A stretch of DNA of 64,000 nucleotides from Edaphochlamys debaryana (taxonomy: Eukaryota > Chlorophyta > Chlorophyceae > Chlamydomonadales). Made by a program: the position numbers and the translations under genes. Numbering within the stretch: the stretch's first letter is position 1; each line of letters starts with the position of its first letter. Shown here piece after piece: positions 37,501 through 49,900 of this stretch. Location of the stretch: assembly GCA_016858145.1 (NCBI GenBank), contig JAEHOE010000005.1, positions 1,488,001-1,552,000 of the forward strand, given 5' to 3'. The notes below the pieces were generated by a model. The model saw nothing but the letters and a program-made list of their open reading frames with translations. It searched no databases and was not told the origin of the DNA.

Positions 37501-40500
37501 TCTCACGCAGCACAGCCACCTCGTGCTCAAGCTCGCCTGCGCGGGAACACATCACGACACCAAGTCAAGGCCGGTCAGCTTCGAAAAAGATATTCCTGAA
37601 GGTTGCGGAGTCTCAAGTGCGGGAGAAATGCACCAGAGCCTGCTAGCGGGCAGCAACGCTCGGGCGGCGAAGCAGGTCACAAGCGCGGGCGGGCGCACCT
37701 GCTCGCGCGCCTCGCGTCTTGGCCAGCGCGGCCGCGGCGGCCGCCTCCTCCCGACCCTTGGCCGCCTCGGCGCTGACCGCCGCCAGCTCCTGCTGCAGCC
37801 GCTCCGCCTGCTGGCCCAGGCGCGCAGCCTCCTCCTCGGCCTTGCGCTGGTGCACCTCGGAGCGGTCGGCGCGCTCCCGAGTGGTCGCCAGCTCCACCTA
37901 CGGGGGCCGGGCGGGGGCCACCAGGAGCAGGTGTTGGCGCAGGTGTCCAAAGGTGTCGTGGGCCGAGGATGGGCCGCAAGTCAGCTCGCTCTCTGACCGC
38001 CGCGGCTGAGCCGCTGAGGCTGAGGCTAGGTCGCATGCCGGATGCCGAGCCGTGCCAGGCTACCGTAGATGTGAAGAACAAAGAGGGGAGACCCGAGGCG
38101 CACCTGCAGGCGAGCGTGGTCCTGGAGGCGGTCTGCCGCGGCGTTGAGGTCGCCCTTCATGGCCTGGATCTGGCCGCCCGCCAGCAGCAGCTTCTGTTGG
38201 GCCACCGCCAGCTCCTCCTGAGCAGCGGCCGCCACCGCCAGCTGGCCCTGAACGGACAAGAGGTCAAATAGGCGGGCGCTTGCCTTGTGGTCGATATCGG
38301 GTGCCAGTATCCAACGCGGGCCCAACTGGCCTCGTAAAGGACAAGACTCATGAGAGGTGTGAGAAGCCAACGGGTATCAGTCCACCGTACCTTGAGCAGG
38401 CCGATCTGCTCCTGCGCCTCCTCGGCGCGCGCCCGGGCTTGCTGCTCCGCCTGCGCGATCCTCCTCTGCGCAACCGCCGCCTCTTGGATTTGCGACTTGA
38501 GCCTGGGGGCCAGCAAGGCAGGACAGCCGTCTCGATCCCCGCGGCAAAGCAACGAAACTGCACGCACCCAGTCACCTACCCCACCCCTAGACCCAGCTTG
38601 ACCTAGATCTAGATCCAGGCACACTCACGAGCGCATCTCGTCCTGGGCCTCCGCCAGCTCCTGCACCTTGGACCGCAGCCTCTCCTGCAGCCCCGCCAGC
38701 ACAGCCCGCTCCTTCTCAGCGGTGCGGAGCGCGCCCTCGGCGCCCTGCAGCGAGGCCTGCAGGCGGTCGCGCTGGTGCGCCGCCTCGTCCGCAGAGGCCT
38801 GCAGCCGCCCGCAGCGGCGCCGAGCCTCGGCCAGCTCCTCCTCGGCCGTCGACTGTGCAGAACGGAGTAGCAAGCAACAATGTAGCGTCAGCATACAGCA
38901 CGGCCAGGCAACTCCCAAGAAAAGCTCTCGACCCCGACAACATCTTTGCCGCAACACATCCCTCGCCGCACGCACCAGCTGGTTGCGGGTCTTGTCGAGC
39001 TGCTGGTTGGCCAGCACCACGGCGCCGCGCGCCTCCTCGCGCGCCGCCTCCGCCTCCGCCAGCGCCGACTCGAGCAGCTGCAGCTGCGCCTTGAGCCCCG
39101 CCAGCCCCACCAGCTGTCCCGAGGCCGCCTCCGCCTCCGAGCGGGCGGTGTCCCGCTCCCGCGTCACGGCCTGCAGCGACGCAGCCGTCTTGCGGGCCTC
39201 GGACCGCACCCTGCGGCCACAGGAACGAGATCATGAACGAGCATACGGTAAAGCGAGCAAACAGAGACAGGACGCACGCTACCGGCACACAAGGCGACGG
39301 CCGCGCACCCTCGTGGGCTGCTTGCGTGCTATGCATGCGGCTAAGCCCGGACCCACTTCTCCATCTCGAGCAGCTGCGCCCGGGCGTCCTCCAGCGCCGC
39401 CCGCAGCCCCTGCGCCTCCGCCAGCTCCGCGTTGGCTCGGCGCAGGTCGCCCGACAGCGACTCGGCGTCTGCCAGCTGGCCGCGCAGCATGCGCACCTCG
39501 GCAGCCAGCCGCTCGGCGTCGCGGGCCTGCGCGTGAACACACCGAGGTGGACGGAGATATGGACGGGTTTAGTTGACGACATGAGAGCTACGAACCGATT
39601 GCCATGTCCTCTCCAGCTTGGCAGACGGGGGAGTAGGGTTTGCAACAGCATGCCGGGCAGTGTCTGTACCAGGCGCAGAGCTGCGCTGCCCCGCACGGTC
39701 ACAGCCGCACCTGTGCCGAGGCGCGGCCGAGCTTCGCCTTGAGTGCCTCCACCCCTGCCGCCTGCTCCTCCAACAGCAGGATCTGGCTGCAGGCCGACCG
39801 GTACTTGGAGCTCAGCCCGCCCAGCTCCTGCTTGGCGCCGCGGAGCTCGGCGCGCAGCCGCCTGGCGCAGAGGGCAGGAAACAAGGGTGTTGGCGATGCT
39901 TCAAGCCAACACAGCACCTGCATCACTCCAAGCAGGCACTGCTGCGCAACGGGTGCCCTGTGACCTGCGCCCCCTCACCGCATTTCCTCCACCAGGGTCG
40001 CGTTGCCCTCCAGGTAGTGCTCCAGCGCCACCGCCGAGCCGTTACGGCCCGGGCTAGCAGCGTTACGCCCAGGGCTGGACGCCTGGCGGCCGGGGCTCGA
40101 GCCCACACCCGCTCCGGCTCCCGCCCCGCCCGCGGAGGCCCCGAGCTTGCTGCCGCTGCCGCCGCCCTCCGACCCCGAGGCATAGATCGTTGCGAGCGTG
40201 TGAGCCGGACTGGCACCACCACCCGACAGCGGAGGCAGCGGAGGCGACGCCCGTGGCGTCGACGCTCCTGACGACATGCCGCCGTCCGTCCCCGAGATCT
40301 GCACTCGCCGCCGGGGCGAGTCCGGACCGTCGGCCCCCTCCGCCGCCAGCCGGGCCGCCTCCGCTCGGAGCCGGCCGGGGCTGCGGTCTCGCTCCTGCAG
40401 CCGCGCCAACAGGCGGGGGTGCAGAGCGAGGTCCGGGATGTCGGCCAGCTGGACCAGCGCTAGCGTCAGCTGCTCCCGCAAGTCGCGAGCCTCCGCCGCC

Positions 40501-43212
40501 AGCCGCTCATGCCGCCGCTCCACCTCAGCGGCCCGCAACTCGGTGGCCTCGGCCAGAGCCAGCGCCTGCTGCAGCCGCGCTTCCAGCGCCGCCGCCTGGC
40601 CCTCCGCTACAGCCATGCGCGTCTCGGCCTGCTGAGCACGCGCTACTGCCGCGGCCGCCCGCTCCTCCGCCTGCCGAGCACGCTCCTGGTCCTGAGCTGC
40701 GGCCGCGTCCATGCGCGTCGAGTGCCGCGCCTCGTCGTGCGCCCGCTCGCGCTCCTGCGCCGCCGCCTGCTCGGCCCGCAGCGCCAGTGACCGTGCCTCG
40801 TCCGCCTGAGCGCGCGCCTCCTCCAGGCCCTGCTCCGCACGCGACGCGCGGCGCTCTGCCGCCACGGCGTCCGCCTGCGCCTGCTCCTGCGCCGCAAGGG
40901 CGCGGGCCGCAATCCGCTCCGCCTCGCTGGCCCGACTAAGATCGGCCTCAGCGGCCTGCTCCGCCTTAAGCGCCCGCTGCTCCAAGTCCCGAGCGTGGGC
41001 CAGGGCTGACTCGGCTGCCATGTCAGCCCGTGCTGCTTGCCGCTCGGACTCCGCGGCCCGGGCGGTAGCCTCATCGCAGGCGAGCTCGGCCCGGGCTGCC
41101 CGCCGGTCGCTCTCTGCAGCCCGCGCCTCCGCCTCCTGCTGCGAGGCCACGGCCCGGGAGGCCCGGTGCTCCGCGTCCGTAGCCCGCTCCTCGGCGTCTT
41201 CTTGTGCCTGGACGGCTCGCAGCGCTCGCCGCTCTGCCTCCAACGCCTGGGCCTCAGCGTCCTCCCGCGCTTGCGCTGAGCGCTCGGCCCTCCGCTCCGC
41301 TTCAAGGGCCAGCTGCCGGTCCTCTTGGGACGCCTGCTCGGCCCGTGCGGCCCGCCGCTCCGCGGCATCCGCCCTTGCCAGCTCCGCCGCAGCCGCGTCC
41401 TCGGCTACTGCGCAACGCCGGCTGACGGCGGCCTCAGAGAGGCGAGCAGCCTCGGCCTCCTCATCAGCCCGAGCGGCACGGCGCTCCGCCGCTGCCGCCC
41501 TCTCGCGGTCCTGAGCCGCAGCCTGCTCGGCGCGGCCCGCCCGCCGCTCCAGCTCCGCCGCCCGGTCCGCCTCCGCCTCCGCCAGCTGCTCCGCACGCAC
41601 CGCCCGCCGCTCCGACTCCAACGCCTGGGCCTGGGCCTGCTCCAGCAGCTGCTCCGCCTTGGCAGCACGCCGCTCCGCATCCACCGCCCGAGCGTGGTCC
41701 TCCTCGGAGGCGGCCTCCGCACGAGTGGCGCGCTGCACCGCATCGGCGGCCCGGGCCTGCTCCACGCCCGCAGCTTGCTCAGCGCGTTGTGCGCGCCTCT
41801 CCGCCGCCTGGACGCGGTCCGCCGCCGCCTCCGCCACCTGCTCCGCACGAGCCGATGCGCGCTCCGCCTGCTGCGCCCGCTCAGCGGCCTGCGCCACCGC
41901 CTGCTCAGCACGCGCCGCACGCTGGTTGGCCTCCTCGCAGCGGGCCTCCGAGTCCCGGAGCAGGTGCTGCAGCTGTTCCCCGCGGGCCTCCGCCCCCTTG
42001 GCGCGTCGCTGCAGGGCGTCCGCCTCCTGCTGTAACTCCTCGTACGCCCGCCGGGAGCGTGCCAGCTCACGCAGGGAGGTGGCCGCGGCCTCAGACATCT
42101 GCGTACCGGGGACAGGCTCAGCTGAGAAAGGCTTGACCTGAACGCCCTATTCAAAGCTAAACCACGTGCAACAGACCCCGTCCCTAGCATCCAGATTCCC
42201 CGATACAGAACGCCGGCGCACCTCGCTGGCGCTCTCCACAATCTGCTTCAGCCGTGCGTTGTCCTGCTGCAGCTCCTTGATGCTGGCTGCGTCCGTCTCC
42301 TGCTTGGCACGGGCCAGCCGCAGCTGTGCTGACAGCTCCTCCACGTACAGCCGCAGGGCCGCCATGCCGCTCGGTGGAGCTGCAGCGGCAGCGGGAGCGG
42401 GAGCGGGCGGGGAAGCTGCGGCGGGGCCCGCGGCTGCCAGGCCGGCGCTGGCCGGACGCTGGCCAGCCCGCAGGCTGGTAACGAGTGCGCTGGCACCCGC
42501 TTCACTGGAGCTGCGATGCAGAGGGGGTATGCGGGGTCATAGTGCATGATTGGCAGCGCCTTGGACTGTGCCGCTGTATAGATCTCACCTCTCGCCTCGC
42601 CCACGCTGGTGGGATGACGTAGGAGGCTCAGCTTGTCTCAGTGCCCGCGCCGCCGCCAGGCTGACCGTTGCACCGCCTCCGGACGGCACAGGCGGGCGTG
42701 CGGAGCCACGACGCCAGCTCCTCTGTTCCCCAGATGAATCTCCAGCGGTGCTGGGCTGGTTGCTGGGCCCCGCGGCAGCCCCGATGGGCCCCTCCGCTTC
42801 TTGAGCAACGGCACGCTGCGCCTCGCCTGGCTCAGAGCGCTACGGGCGGCAGGTGGGAGAGAGTTGAGACAAGCCCTACCAACTTGAGTCCAGAGCGTGC
42901 TGGGAGTGGGACTCACCCGTCGTGACTGTCTGTCCTTTGCCGCTGACGCCTGCTTCTGTGCCTCCTCCATCATGGCCGCCGTTAGGGCGGCAAGCATGTG
43001 CACCTCATGGCTGGCGGCACGGAAGTCCCGTCCCAGCTGCAAAAGGGGACGCGCTTAACGGCTTCAGCTCATGTTCGTGACGTGCCTTAGCCAGGCATGC
43101 ACGTGAGAGCTGCAAAGCTTGGAAACCTGCCGAGGGGGGCGCTGGGGGGACTCACCGTGAGGCTCCCCTCCGTCTCCCCATCGGATGACACGGACTCCGA
43201 GCCCGCAGGCAT
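31535..43212 (-). CDS. Giant coiled-coil protein with a 21-residue periodic rod and Ser-rich tail
   Basis: Minus-strand exons 43156..43212, 42917..43036, 42589..42839, 42222..42510, 39979..42098, 39711..39861, 39357..39526, 38976..39210, 38629..38852, 38391..38502, 38104..38247, 37699..37897, 37408..37536, 37140..37264, 36864..36997, 36485..36686, 36075..36326, 35744..35933, 35045..35553, 34389..34500, 33972..34174, 33394..33800, 31535..33281 give 2693 residues with every phase matching. After a short N-terminal part comes helix YVEELSAQLRLARAK, then a rod of repeated AERRAARAEQA units (residues about 295-777), a Ser/Gly linker (about 800-945), a second discontinuous coiled coil to about residue 1890, and a 580-residue Ser/Gly/Ala-rich tail ending in a short helix (SMLAQRLAAMDEALRAI). 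No catalytic domain is visible. Size and layout suit a cytoskeletal, centriolar or scaffold protein, but no specific orthologue is recognised. An extra 5' exon is possible. Confidence 0.8.
40485..41933 (-). repeat. About 23 tandem 21-residue (63-bp) coiled-coil units
   Basis: Within one exon the protein can be cut into 23 consecutive units of exactly 21 residues, with consensus close to AERRAARAEQA followed by about ten mixed Ala/Glu/Gln/Arg residues. Twenty-one residues equal three heptads, so the units stack in register as one uninterrupted helix of about 480 residues. Confidence 0.85.
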
Positions 43213-43720
43213 CTGAGCACCAGCCAAGCTCAGATGTGGCACCTTAAGGTGTTTAGCATGCGTCCTTTGGTGCTGGCGGTGGTCCGCTGAGCTCGCAGCC
43301 TTGGCAATGTGCGGTCAAAGTGTCTGATTGAGACCGAAGCCTCTTCTTGGCAAGCGAGTGAACTTGACACAGACTGCTTGAGCGAACAGAATCTCATCGG
43401 GACATGCTGTCGTCCTGGAAGCGGCGGCTTCACTTTGTATCCAGACTAGGCGAGCGCGCGTTCAGTCGCCAAGAGCTTGTGCGCGAGTTAGTACCGCCTG
43501 TGAGAGGTAGCCCTATCCTATGCAGCAAGCGTGGACAAGGGGCATGCCGTTTTGCGCCAGGAGTGGAACCCGCATGATGCAAGTGCAAAAGGTCCGCGAG
43601 ACCTTGAGCTGGCATACATACCTAGATCGCTCAGTAAACAAAGTTGACGAGGCTGAAGGCCAAACACGCAGGCATAGCGCCCGGGGTAGTGGAATAGTCG
43701 CGGGCTCGCAGGTAGCCGAA
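43213..43720. promoter_or_regulatory. Divergent intergenic region shared by the coiled-coil and metaxin-like genes
   Basis: The two start codons face away from each other about 500 bases apart, so both promoters and 5' UTRs must lie here, unless the coiled-coil gene has a further upstream exon. The ORF containing the metaxin start extends upstream to 43520, but the family's N-terminus starts at the ATG at 43721. No specific operator or TATA element is claimed. Confidence 0.45.
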
Positions 43721-46399
43721 ATGGCCGCGCGGCCTGATGTAACGACCCTTTACAAATGGCCGGAGGCGTGGGGACTTCCGTCGCTGTCGCCGGCTTGCAT
43801 TCAGGCCGAGGTGCGTCGCACACGATGGCTGGCGTGCCGAGTCCCTTTGCAGCTCCCCCAGCCCCCGGTGACCGCGCCGATCTCTTCATCAGGCATATCT
43901 GAGGCTAGCTGGAGCGGACTTCTGCGTGGAGGTCTGCAGCACAGCAAGCTCATCGCCGACAGGTGCGCGCCAGCCGGGAGACGCCTTTCCCTCATCAAAC
44001 GCTTAGCATCAAACTCTCTTCTGGGTGCAGGTCAGCTGCCTTGTCTCGAGCGGGGGTCCTTCCTTCTGCCGGCCGATAGCGATGAGTTTGCATCTTCAAC
44101 GGCGCTCATCGCTTACGCGAAGAAGCATATCCGGGACCTGGACGCGCCCCTATCGCTGGGGCAACGGGCGGACCTGCTTGCCTTCTCCACGCTCGTGGAG
44201 ACCAGGTGAGAGGAGGGGGTGGGGAGGGGACGGGGGCACCCACCCTCACGATGGCCTACCTCCAGCCAGGTGCTACCCCTGACCAGGCCCGTGCTGGGGT
44301 TGGATGTCGGCGGCAACTACGTCAGCCTGGGCTGTGTCCACTGTGCATGCCTCGCGGCACTCCTGGTGGCATCCAACAGTCTGCTCACGTTGCGCACCCT
44401 CCCCTCGCCCATCAGGCTCAACGCGGCCACCACCATCAGCTGCTGGGGGGAGTCGCGGGGCTTCAGCGAGTACAAGAAGGTGGGGGGGCGGGCCTCTGGG
44501 GGCAGGGGGGCACTTTGGGGGGCTTCTGGGCCAGGTGTGGATGGACACGAGGCCACCGTCGGGGCCTGTGCGGTTAACCGCAGCGGCTGGGCCCAGGGGT
44601 GGGGCCCAGGGGCTGGACGTGGCTTAGCCGCGCCAGGGGAGGGGAAGATACCAGGTGACGTGTTACAGAGGCCAAGCCTCAGGACGGCAAGGATGGAGCC
44701 GGGGAGGTAGGGTTGGGGCGGAACCCGTCCCTCTGGGGGACCAGGGCCAGGCAAAGGGCCTGCCTACGGCGTCGGTCGCCCCCTCGGCATCCCCCGCCTG
44801 CCCTCCCTCAACGCTCCTGTACCGCTGGTGCCTTCCCCAGGCCGCCTACGGGAACCGGCTGCCCTTCCCGCTGAGCCACCTCATACCCTGGAGCCGGCAG
44901 CGGGAGGTGCTGCGGCGCCTGGGCCCAGCGCACGAGGACCCGGACAAGGTGGGGCGGGGGCCGTGGTGGTGGCGGTGTTGGGGCGGGGGCCGTGGTGGGG
45001 GCCGTGTTGGGGCGGGGGGCGGGGCGGGGGCATGATGGCGGGGGGCCAGTCGGCATTGCAAGGGTCCCCGTGGGTTGGGCACTGGACGGCGAAGAAAGCA
45101 GTCCGCCCCGCCCCGCACAAACTCATCCGTAACCCCCTCAACCCACACGCACACAACCCCAACTGCTCACACGAGCAGCCCTTCACACAACCCCAAACCC
45201 CTCAACCCCCCAACCCCCCCCCCCCCAAGGTCTACCAGGGCGCCATCCAGGTCCTGGATGCCCTGGCGGACCGCCTGCGCTCCTCCGGCTCCGCCTTCTT
45301 CTTCGGCGCCGCCGCCTCCTCCCTGGACGCTTTGCTGGCGGGGCACCTGCTCTTCTACAGGTCCAGCTCCGCGGCGGCGCCCGTGCTGGCGGACAAGGTG
45401 GGGGGAGTGGGCGGGAGAGGGGTGGCGGAGGGCAGGGCGGGAGTTGAGGGAAGGGTAGAGGGCAGAGGGAAGGGAGGAGGCGCAAGGGCCGGGCGCCGTT
45501 GACCGCCGTCGGGGTGCCCGGGGCGCTCTGTTGGGCACGTGGTGGGAAGTGGCGAGGGCCAGGCGGCCGTGCCCCACACGCCACCCCAAACCCCCAAGCT
45601 CCAAACCCCACCTCAACCCCTCCAGGTCCAGTCCCAGCCGGTGCTGTGCGAGTACCTGGACCGCCTGCTGGGGAGGCACTTCGCGCTGCCCGCCCCGGCC
45701 CGGTCGGCGGTGGAGGGGGCGGCGCCGTCCTGGTCGGAGGCGGCACGGGTGGGGAGGGGGGGAGGCACTGGAGGGGAGGGGCTGTTTGTCGCTGGGCGGG
45801 ATCGCGTCGTCTGTCCCACGGCACGCACACAAGGGGAAGGGAGGGGAGGGAGGATGAGTGATGCTGATGCTCCCCAGGTGCCTGTAGCCTGGCCTGGGTG
45901 GCGGGGGGGCTGCGGCCACCGCCTGGGAACCTTGCTCAGGCCCCTGGCCTCTGTGCTCCCCATGTCCGCAGGGCCAGAAGAAGGCCCCCCCGCCCAAGGT
46001 GGAGCCCAGCGCTGCGGAGCTCACCTTCCGCCGCCACTCCATGTACTGGATGGCGGGCGCGGGGGCGGCCATCGTGGCGTACCTGCTCATGAGCGGGCGG
46101 TACATCAAGGTACGGCAGGCCGACGCACGGCGTGCGGGGGAGTGAGGGGTCGCAGGGAGTTGCAGGGGCGAGCTGGGGCATGAGCGGGTTGTGGCCCAGT
46201 GAGGATGTGGGACCTCACACCTAGAGGTTTGCAACTGCTAGCCCCTCGCGTCGGTTCGTGCCAGGCTCCAAGTTCCCTCACGCTGCCCCTTGCCTCACCC
46301 CTCTTCCCCTCCCATCCTCAACAGTTCGTGCCCATGCTGGAGCAGGCGCTGGAGGGGGACGACGACGAGGGGGACGAGGAGGACGACGGGGACGAGTGA
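43721..46399 (+). CDS. MTX: Metaxin-like subunit of the mitochondrial outer-membrane SAM complex
   Basis: Exons 43721..43810, 43893..43962, 44031..44205, 44416..44479, 44841..44948, 45230..45397, 45626..45748, 45972..46109, 46325..46399 give 336 residues, close to plant metaxins. The N-terminal GST-like part has LYKWPEAWGLPSLSPACI, AYLRLAGADF and PTGQLPCLERG. The C-terminal GST-like part has SRQREVLRRLG, VYQGAIQVLDALADRL and FFFGAAASSLDALLAGHLLF. A C-terminal membrane anchor follows (YWMAGAGAAIVAYLLMSG), then a strongly acidic tail (residues about 323-336). Metaxins work with Sam50 to insert beta-barrel proteins into the mitochondrial outer membrane. The start was chosen at 43721 because the conserved LYKWP segment lies only ten residues in. 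Family assignment is confident; the acidic tail seems unusually long. Confidence 0.88.
44949..45035 (+). repeat. G-rich tandem repeat in a metaxin-gene intron
   Basis: Just after the donor, the intron holds repeated GGGGCGGGGGCCGTGGTGG-like units and ends in a G-run. Several runs of four or more G on the coding strand could form G-quadruplexes in DNA or pre-mRNA. Confidence 0.5.
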
Positions 46400-46998
46400 G
46401 GGAGCGGACGGGGGATGGGGAGGGGACGATGGGCAGGGGAAGGGGGCGGCCGGACGGGGGGCGCAGCGGAGGCGGGGGCATGAGGGGGACAGGCGCGGAG
46501 GCACGGAGCCGGGGGATGTCGGGCGCCGGCCAGGGAGTGGCGGCACCGGCAACGGGCCACCGAGGGCAGGAGGTTGCGGAGGCACGCCCTGAAGCAGCGG
46601 CACGTGTCAGCAGGAGGAGCAGGCGGCGGCGGAGCGGTTCGGCTGGCCATTGCGTTGACGTCACTTGATTCCGGGGCGGCGCCTCGGAAGTGTAAAACGC
46701 CTTAGAGACCTGTTCCCTTACACTCGCAAAGCTGTGCTTTCGCTTCAACGCACGATATATTGCTAGCTAGCTACACAGCATCGCTCTACCAGGCAACAGA
46801 CCCCACAACAACGCCGCGCAAGGGCAGCGCACGCCGCGCCGACACCGAGGTGAGTGAGGCCCCTCGTCACGCGCCCCCACCTGCGCAGCGCCACTGCCCA
46901 GCTTGAGCTCCCTCGCTGCTGCTAGGGTTGCTGGAGGTCGCTGCGCGCCCCGCACTGACGCCCCGGCCGCCTCGCCCTCTCGCCCGCAGGCGCGCGCA
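46400..46998. other. Metaxin 3' UTR and 5' UTR/promoter of the 11-mer repeat gene
   Basis: The metaxin 3' UTR ends near 46710. A donor-like GTGAGT at 46850 and an acceptor ending at 46989 frame a probable 5' UTR intron, leaving a first non-coding exon ending at 46849. The first ATG after that intron is 46999. No protein gene is supported in this gap. Confidence 0.5.
46691..46695 (+). terminator. TGTAA polyadenylation signal of the metaxin-like gene
   Basis: TGTAA lies about 290 bases after the stop at 46399 and before the next gene's presumed 5' exon. Confidence 0.6.
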
Positions 46999-49900
46999 AT
47001 GCGGGCCGCGCCGCCGGGCGGTGAGCCCGCGGCCGCAGCGCACGACGTGACGCGGCGGGTGGTGGAGCGACTGGAGGGCAAGGGGGGTCTGGAGGGGGGC
47101 CTGCAGCAGCCGGGGGGGCAGCATGCGGCGGTGCTGGGGCTCAAGGAGGTGCGGGAGCTGGCGCCCGCGGGCGTGCCGGGGCCCGAGACCGAGGGTGAGT
47201 TGCGGGCTGCCCGCTGCCCGCATTGCTCTCTGTTAGGGGCTCTGGCGTGGGGGCCGTGGTGTGGGAAAGCTCGGGAGAGGAGGGGGCCACGGGCAGCAGG
47301 GAGCTCGGCGGAGCAGGGGGGGCAGCAGAGCTGCACTGACCCACGGGTCCCCGCCGCCGGGCGAGCTCAGCGCCGCGAAGAGCGCCTTCAAGCGCCGATG
47401 CTCCCTGACCTTCCCTCCTTCTGGCCGCCCTCCCCGCACGCTCCCAGGTGCGACGGGCCCCGTGAGCCACTCTGTCGGCCAGGAGGGCGGCGGCCCGGAC
47501 TTGGGCGGCCGACACGTCACCAGCCGCAGCGGCGGCAGGGACGCTGGCGGCGGCGGCAAGGTGACGGAGGCTGCTGGCGGCGCCGCTGGCAGGACGACGG
47601 AGGCTGCTGGCGGTGCCGCCAAGGGGGCCGGTAAGGCCGCCGGCGACACTGCCGCCGCCGGCGTTGAGGCTGGCGGCAAGGCGGCTCGAAGCGCCGCCGG
47701 CAAGGCCGCCGAGACCGGCAGCGGCGCCGTCAAGGGCACGCAGCAGGCCGCCGGCAAGGCAACGGAGGCGGCCGGAGACGTTACCGGCAAGGCAACGGAG
47801 GCTGCTGGCGGCGCCGCTGGCAGGGCGGCGGAAGCAGGCAGGGGCGCCGCCAAGGGCGCTCAAGACGCCGCCAAGGCCGCCGGTGAGACCGCCGCCGCTG
47901 GCGCCGAGTCGGCTGGCAAGACGGCCCGTGACGTCAGCGGCAAGGCTGCGGAGACCGCTGGCGGCGCCGCCGGCAAGGCGACGGAGGCGGCTCGCGGCGC
48001 TGCTGACGCTGCCGGAGACGTCGCCGGCGGCGCCGCCAAGGGCGCGCAGCGTGCCGGCAAGACCGGCGCCGACATGGCCGTCGGCGGCGCCGAGGCCGCC
48101 GGCAAGGCCGCCAGCGGCGCCGCCGGTACCGCCACCAATGCCGCCAGCGGCGCCGCCAGCACGGCGGCGGAGGTGGCAGGCGACGTGACCAAGGGTGGCT
48201 TCCGCGCTGGTAAGGCCGCCGGTGAAGTTGCCGCCAGCGGCGCTGAGGCGGCAGGCAAGACTGCCGCTGGTGCCGCCGGCACGGCGGCGGAGACTGCTGG
48301 TGATGCCGCCAAGGGTGCCGTCCGCGCTGGCAAGACTGCTGGCGACGTCGCCGCCGGCGCCGCCGGCAAGGCGGCAGACGCAGCCAAGGGCGCCGCCGGC
48401 TCCACCATCGACACTGCCGCCGGCGCCGCCGGCGCTACCATCGACACCGCCGGCGCCGCTGCCTCTGGCGCCGTTGACGTCGCCGGCCGCACCTTTGCCG
48501 GCGCCCTGCAGACCGGCCGCGCCGCCGCCGGCAAGGGCGCGGAGCTGGGGGCCGACGCCGCCAAGACCGCCGCGTCGGCGGTGCCGACGGCCGTGCACGG
48601 CGCCGAGTCGGTCGCCAAGGGTGCCGTCAGTGCCGCCGGCACCGCCGTCGACGTCGCCGGCGGCGCCGCCAAGAAGGGCACGGAGCTCGCCGGCGCCGCC
48701 GCCGAGGGCGCCGTCGGCGCCGCCAGCACCGCTGCCCGGACCGGCGGCGCCGTCGCCGCCAAGGGCGCCGAAGGCGCTGCCAGCCTCACCTCCAAGGCTA
48801 TCGGCGCCGCCAGGGCGGCCCCGTCGGCGGCCTACGCCGGCGCCAAGTCCGCCGCGCGGGGCGCTGGCGGCGCCGCCCGCACCGGCGCCTCCGCCGCTGG
48901 CGGCGCCGCCGACGTCGTCCGCCGCGGCCTGGAGCTGTCTGTGTCGGCAGCAGAGACCGTGGCGGGGTGGTGGTACTTCCTGTTCGTGCAGCTGCCCGTC
49001 AGGTGGGAGGGTTGAGGTCGGGGGTACGATCATTGCATCCTACACCCGTCAAGGCTAGATCGTGCAGAGTGGCTGCAAGGGCGGTCGCAGTGAGCTATCC
49101 GTGTGCAGTCGGGCCGTGGGGCAAGCCTCATGCCAGCCGATTGCTGGACCAGCGACATGGCCCCTCTCCTCTCCCCCATCCTGCCCCACCACCACACACC
49201 CTCCTCCCTCCTGCCTCCCTGCCTCCCTTGCTCTCCCCCCCCCCAGGCTGCTGACGGGCTGGCTGCAGGGCTCCTGGGCGGTGGGCTCCTGGGCGCTGAC
49301 GCAGGGCTCCCGGGGCGCAGGCCGCTTCCTGGACGGAGCCACATGGGCGGGGGAGCTGGCGTACACGTGAGCCGGGGGGAGGGGAGGGGCACGAGGGTCT
49401 TGGCGGTCACAGGGCCCGTGGTGTCCCCTCCCCTTCCCGCCCTCTCTTACCCGCTGACCTCCCAGCCACAGCCTCCCGCCCTCTTGGGCTCTCCCTTGGC
49501 TCCCCGGCGGCCTCCCTCCCCACGCTCCCTTCTCCTCTGACCAGCCCCAGCCCCCTTGCGCATGTAACTGCTCCCATGTCCTCCCCACCCTCCACCCCCG
49601 TACCTGCCCCGCCATCGCCAATCTGCCTATAACACCCCCTTGCCCCGACTCCCCCACCCCCCACAACAGCAACCTGCTCCAGGCCCTGGCCAAGGTCAAT
49701 GCGGGCATGGACAAGGCCATCGACTCCACGCCCCCCCTGGTCAAGGGGCAGCTGGCGCGGGCGGCGGTGGCGGCGGCGCCCGAGGGCCCCGACCTGGCCG
49801 ACTCCCTCAGCAACAAGTCGCCCACGCAGGTGGGAGTGGGGTGGGGTGGGGTGGAGGGTGTGATGGGGGTGGGGGTGGGGGGGAGTGAGGGGTGGGCTGG

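Noticed and set aside
38716..39702. Minus-strand frame of 328 residues
   Set aside because: Reads through introns in the wrong frame; the accepted exons 38976-39210 and 39357-39526 give continuous coiled coil.
47860..48795. Minus-strand Ala/Pro/Ser frame of 311 residues inside the 11-mer gene
   Set aside because: The mirror of a GGCGCC-rich repeat; the plus strand gives a spliced protein with consistent phases over twelve exons.
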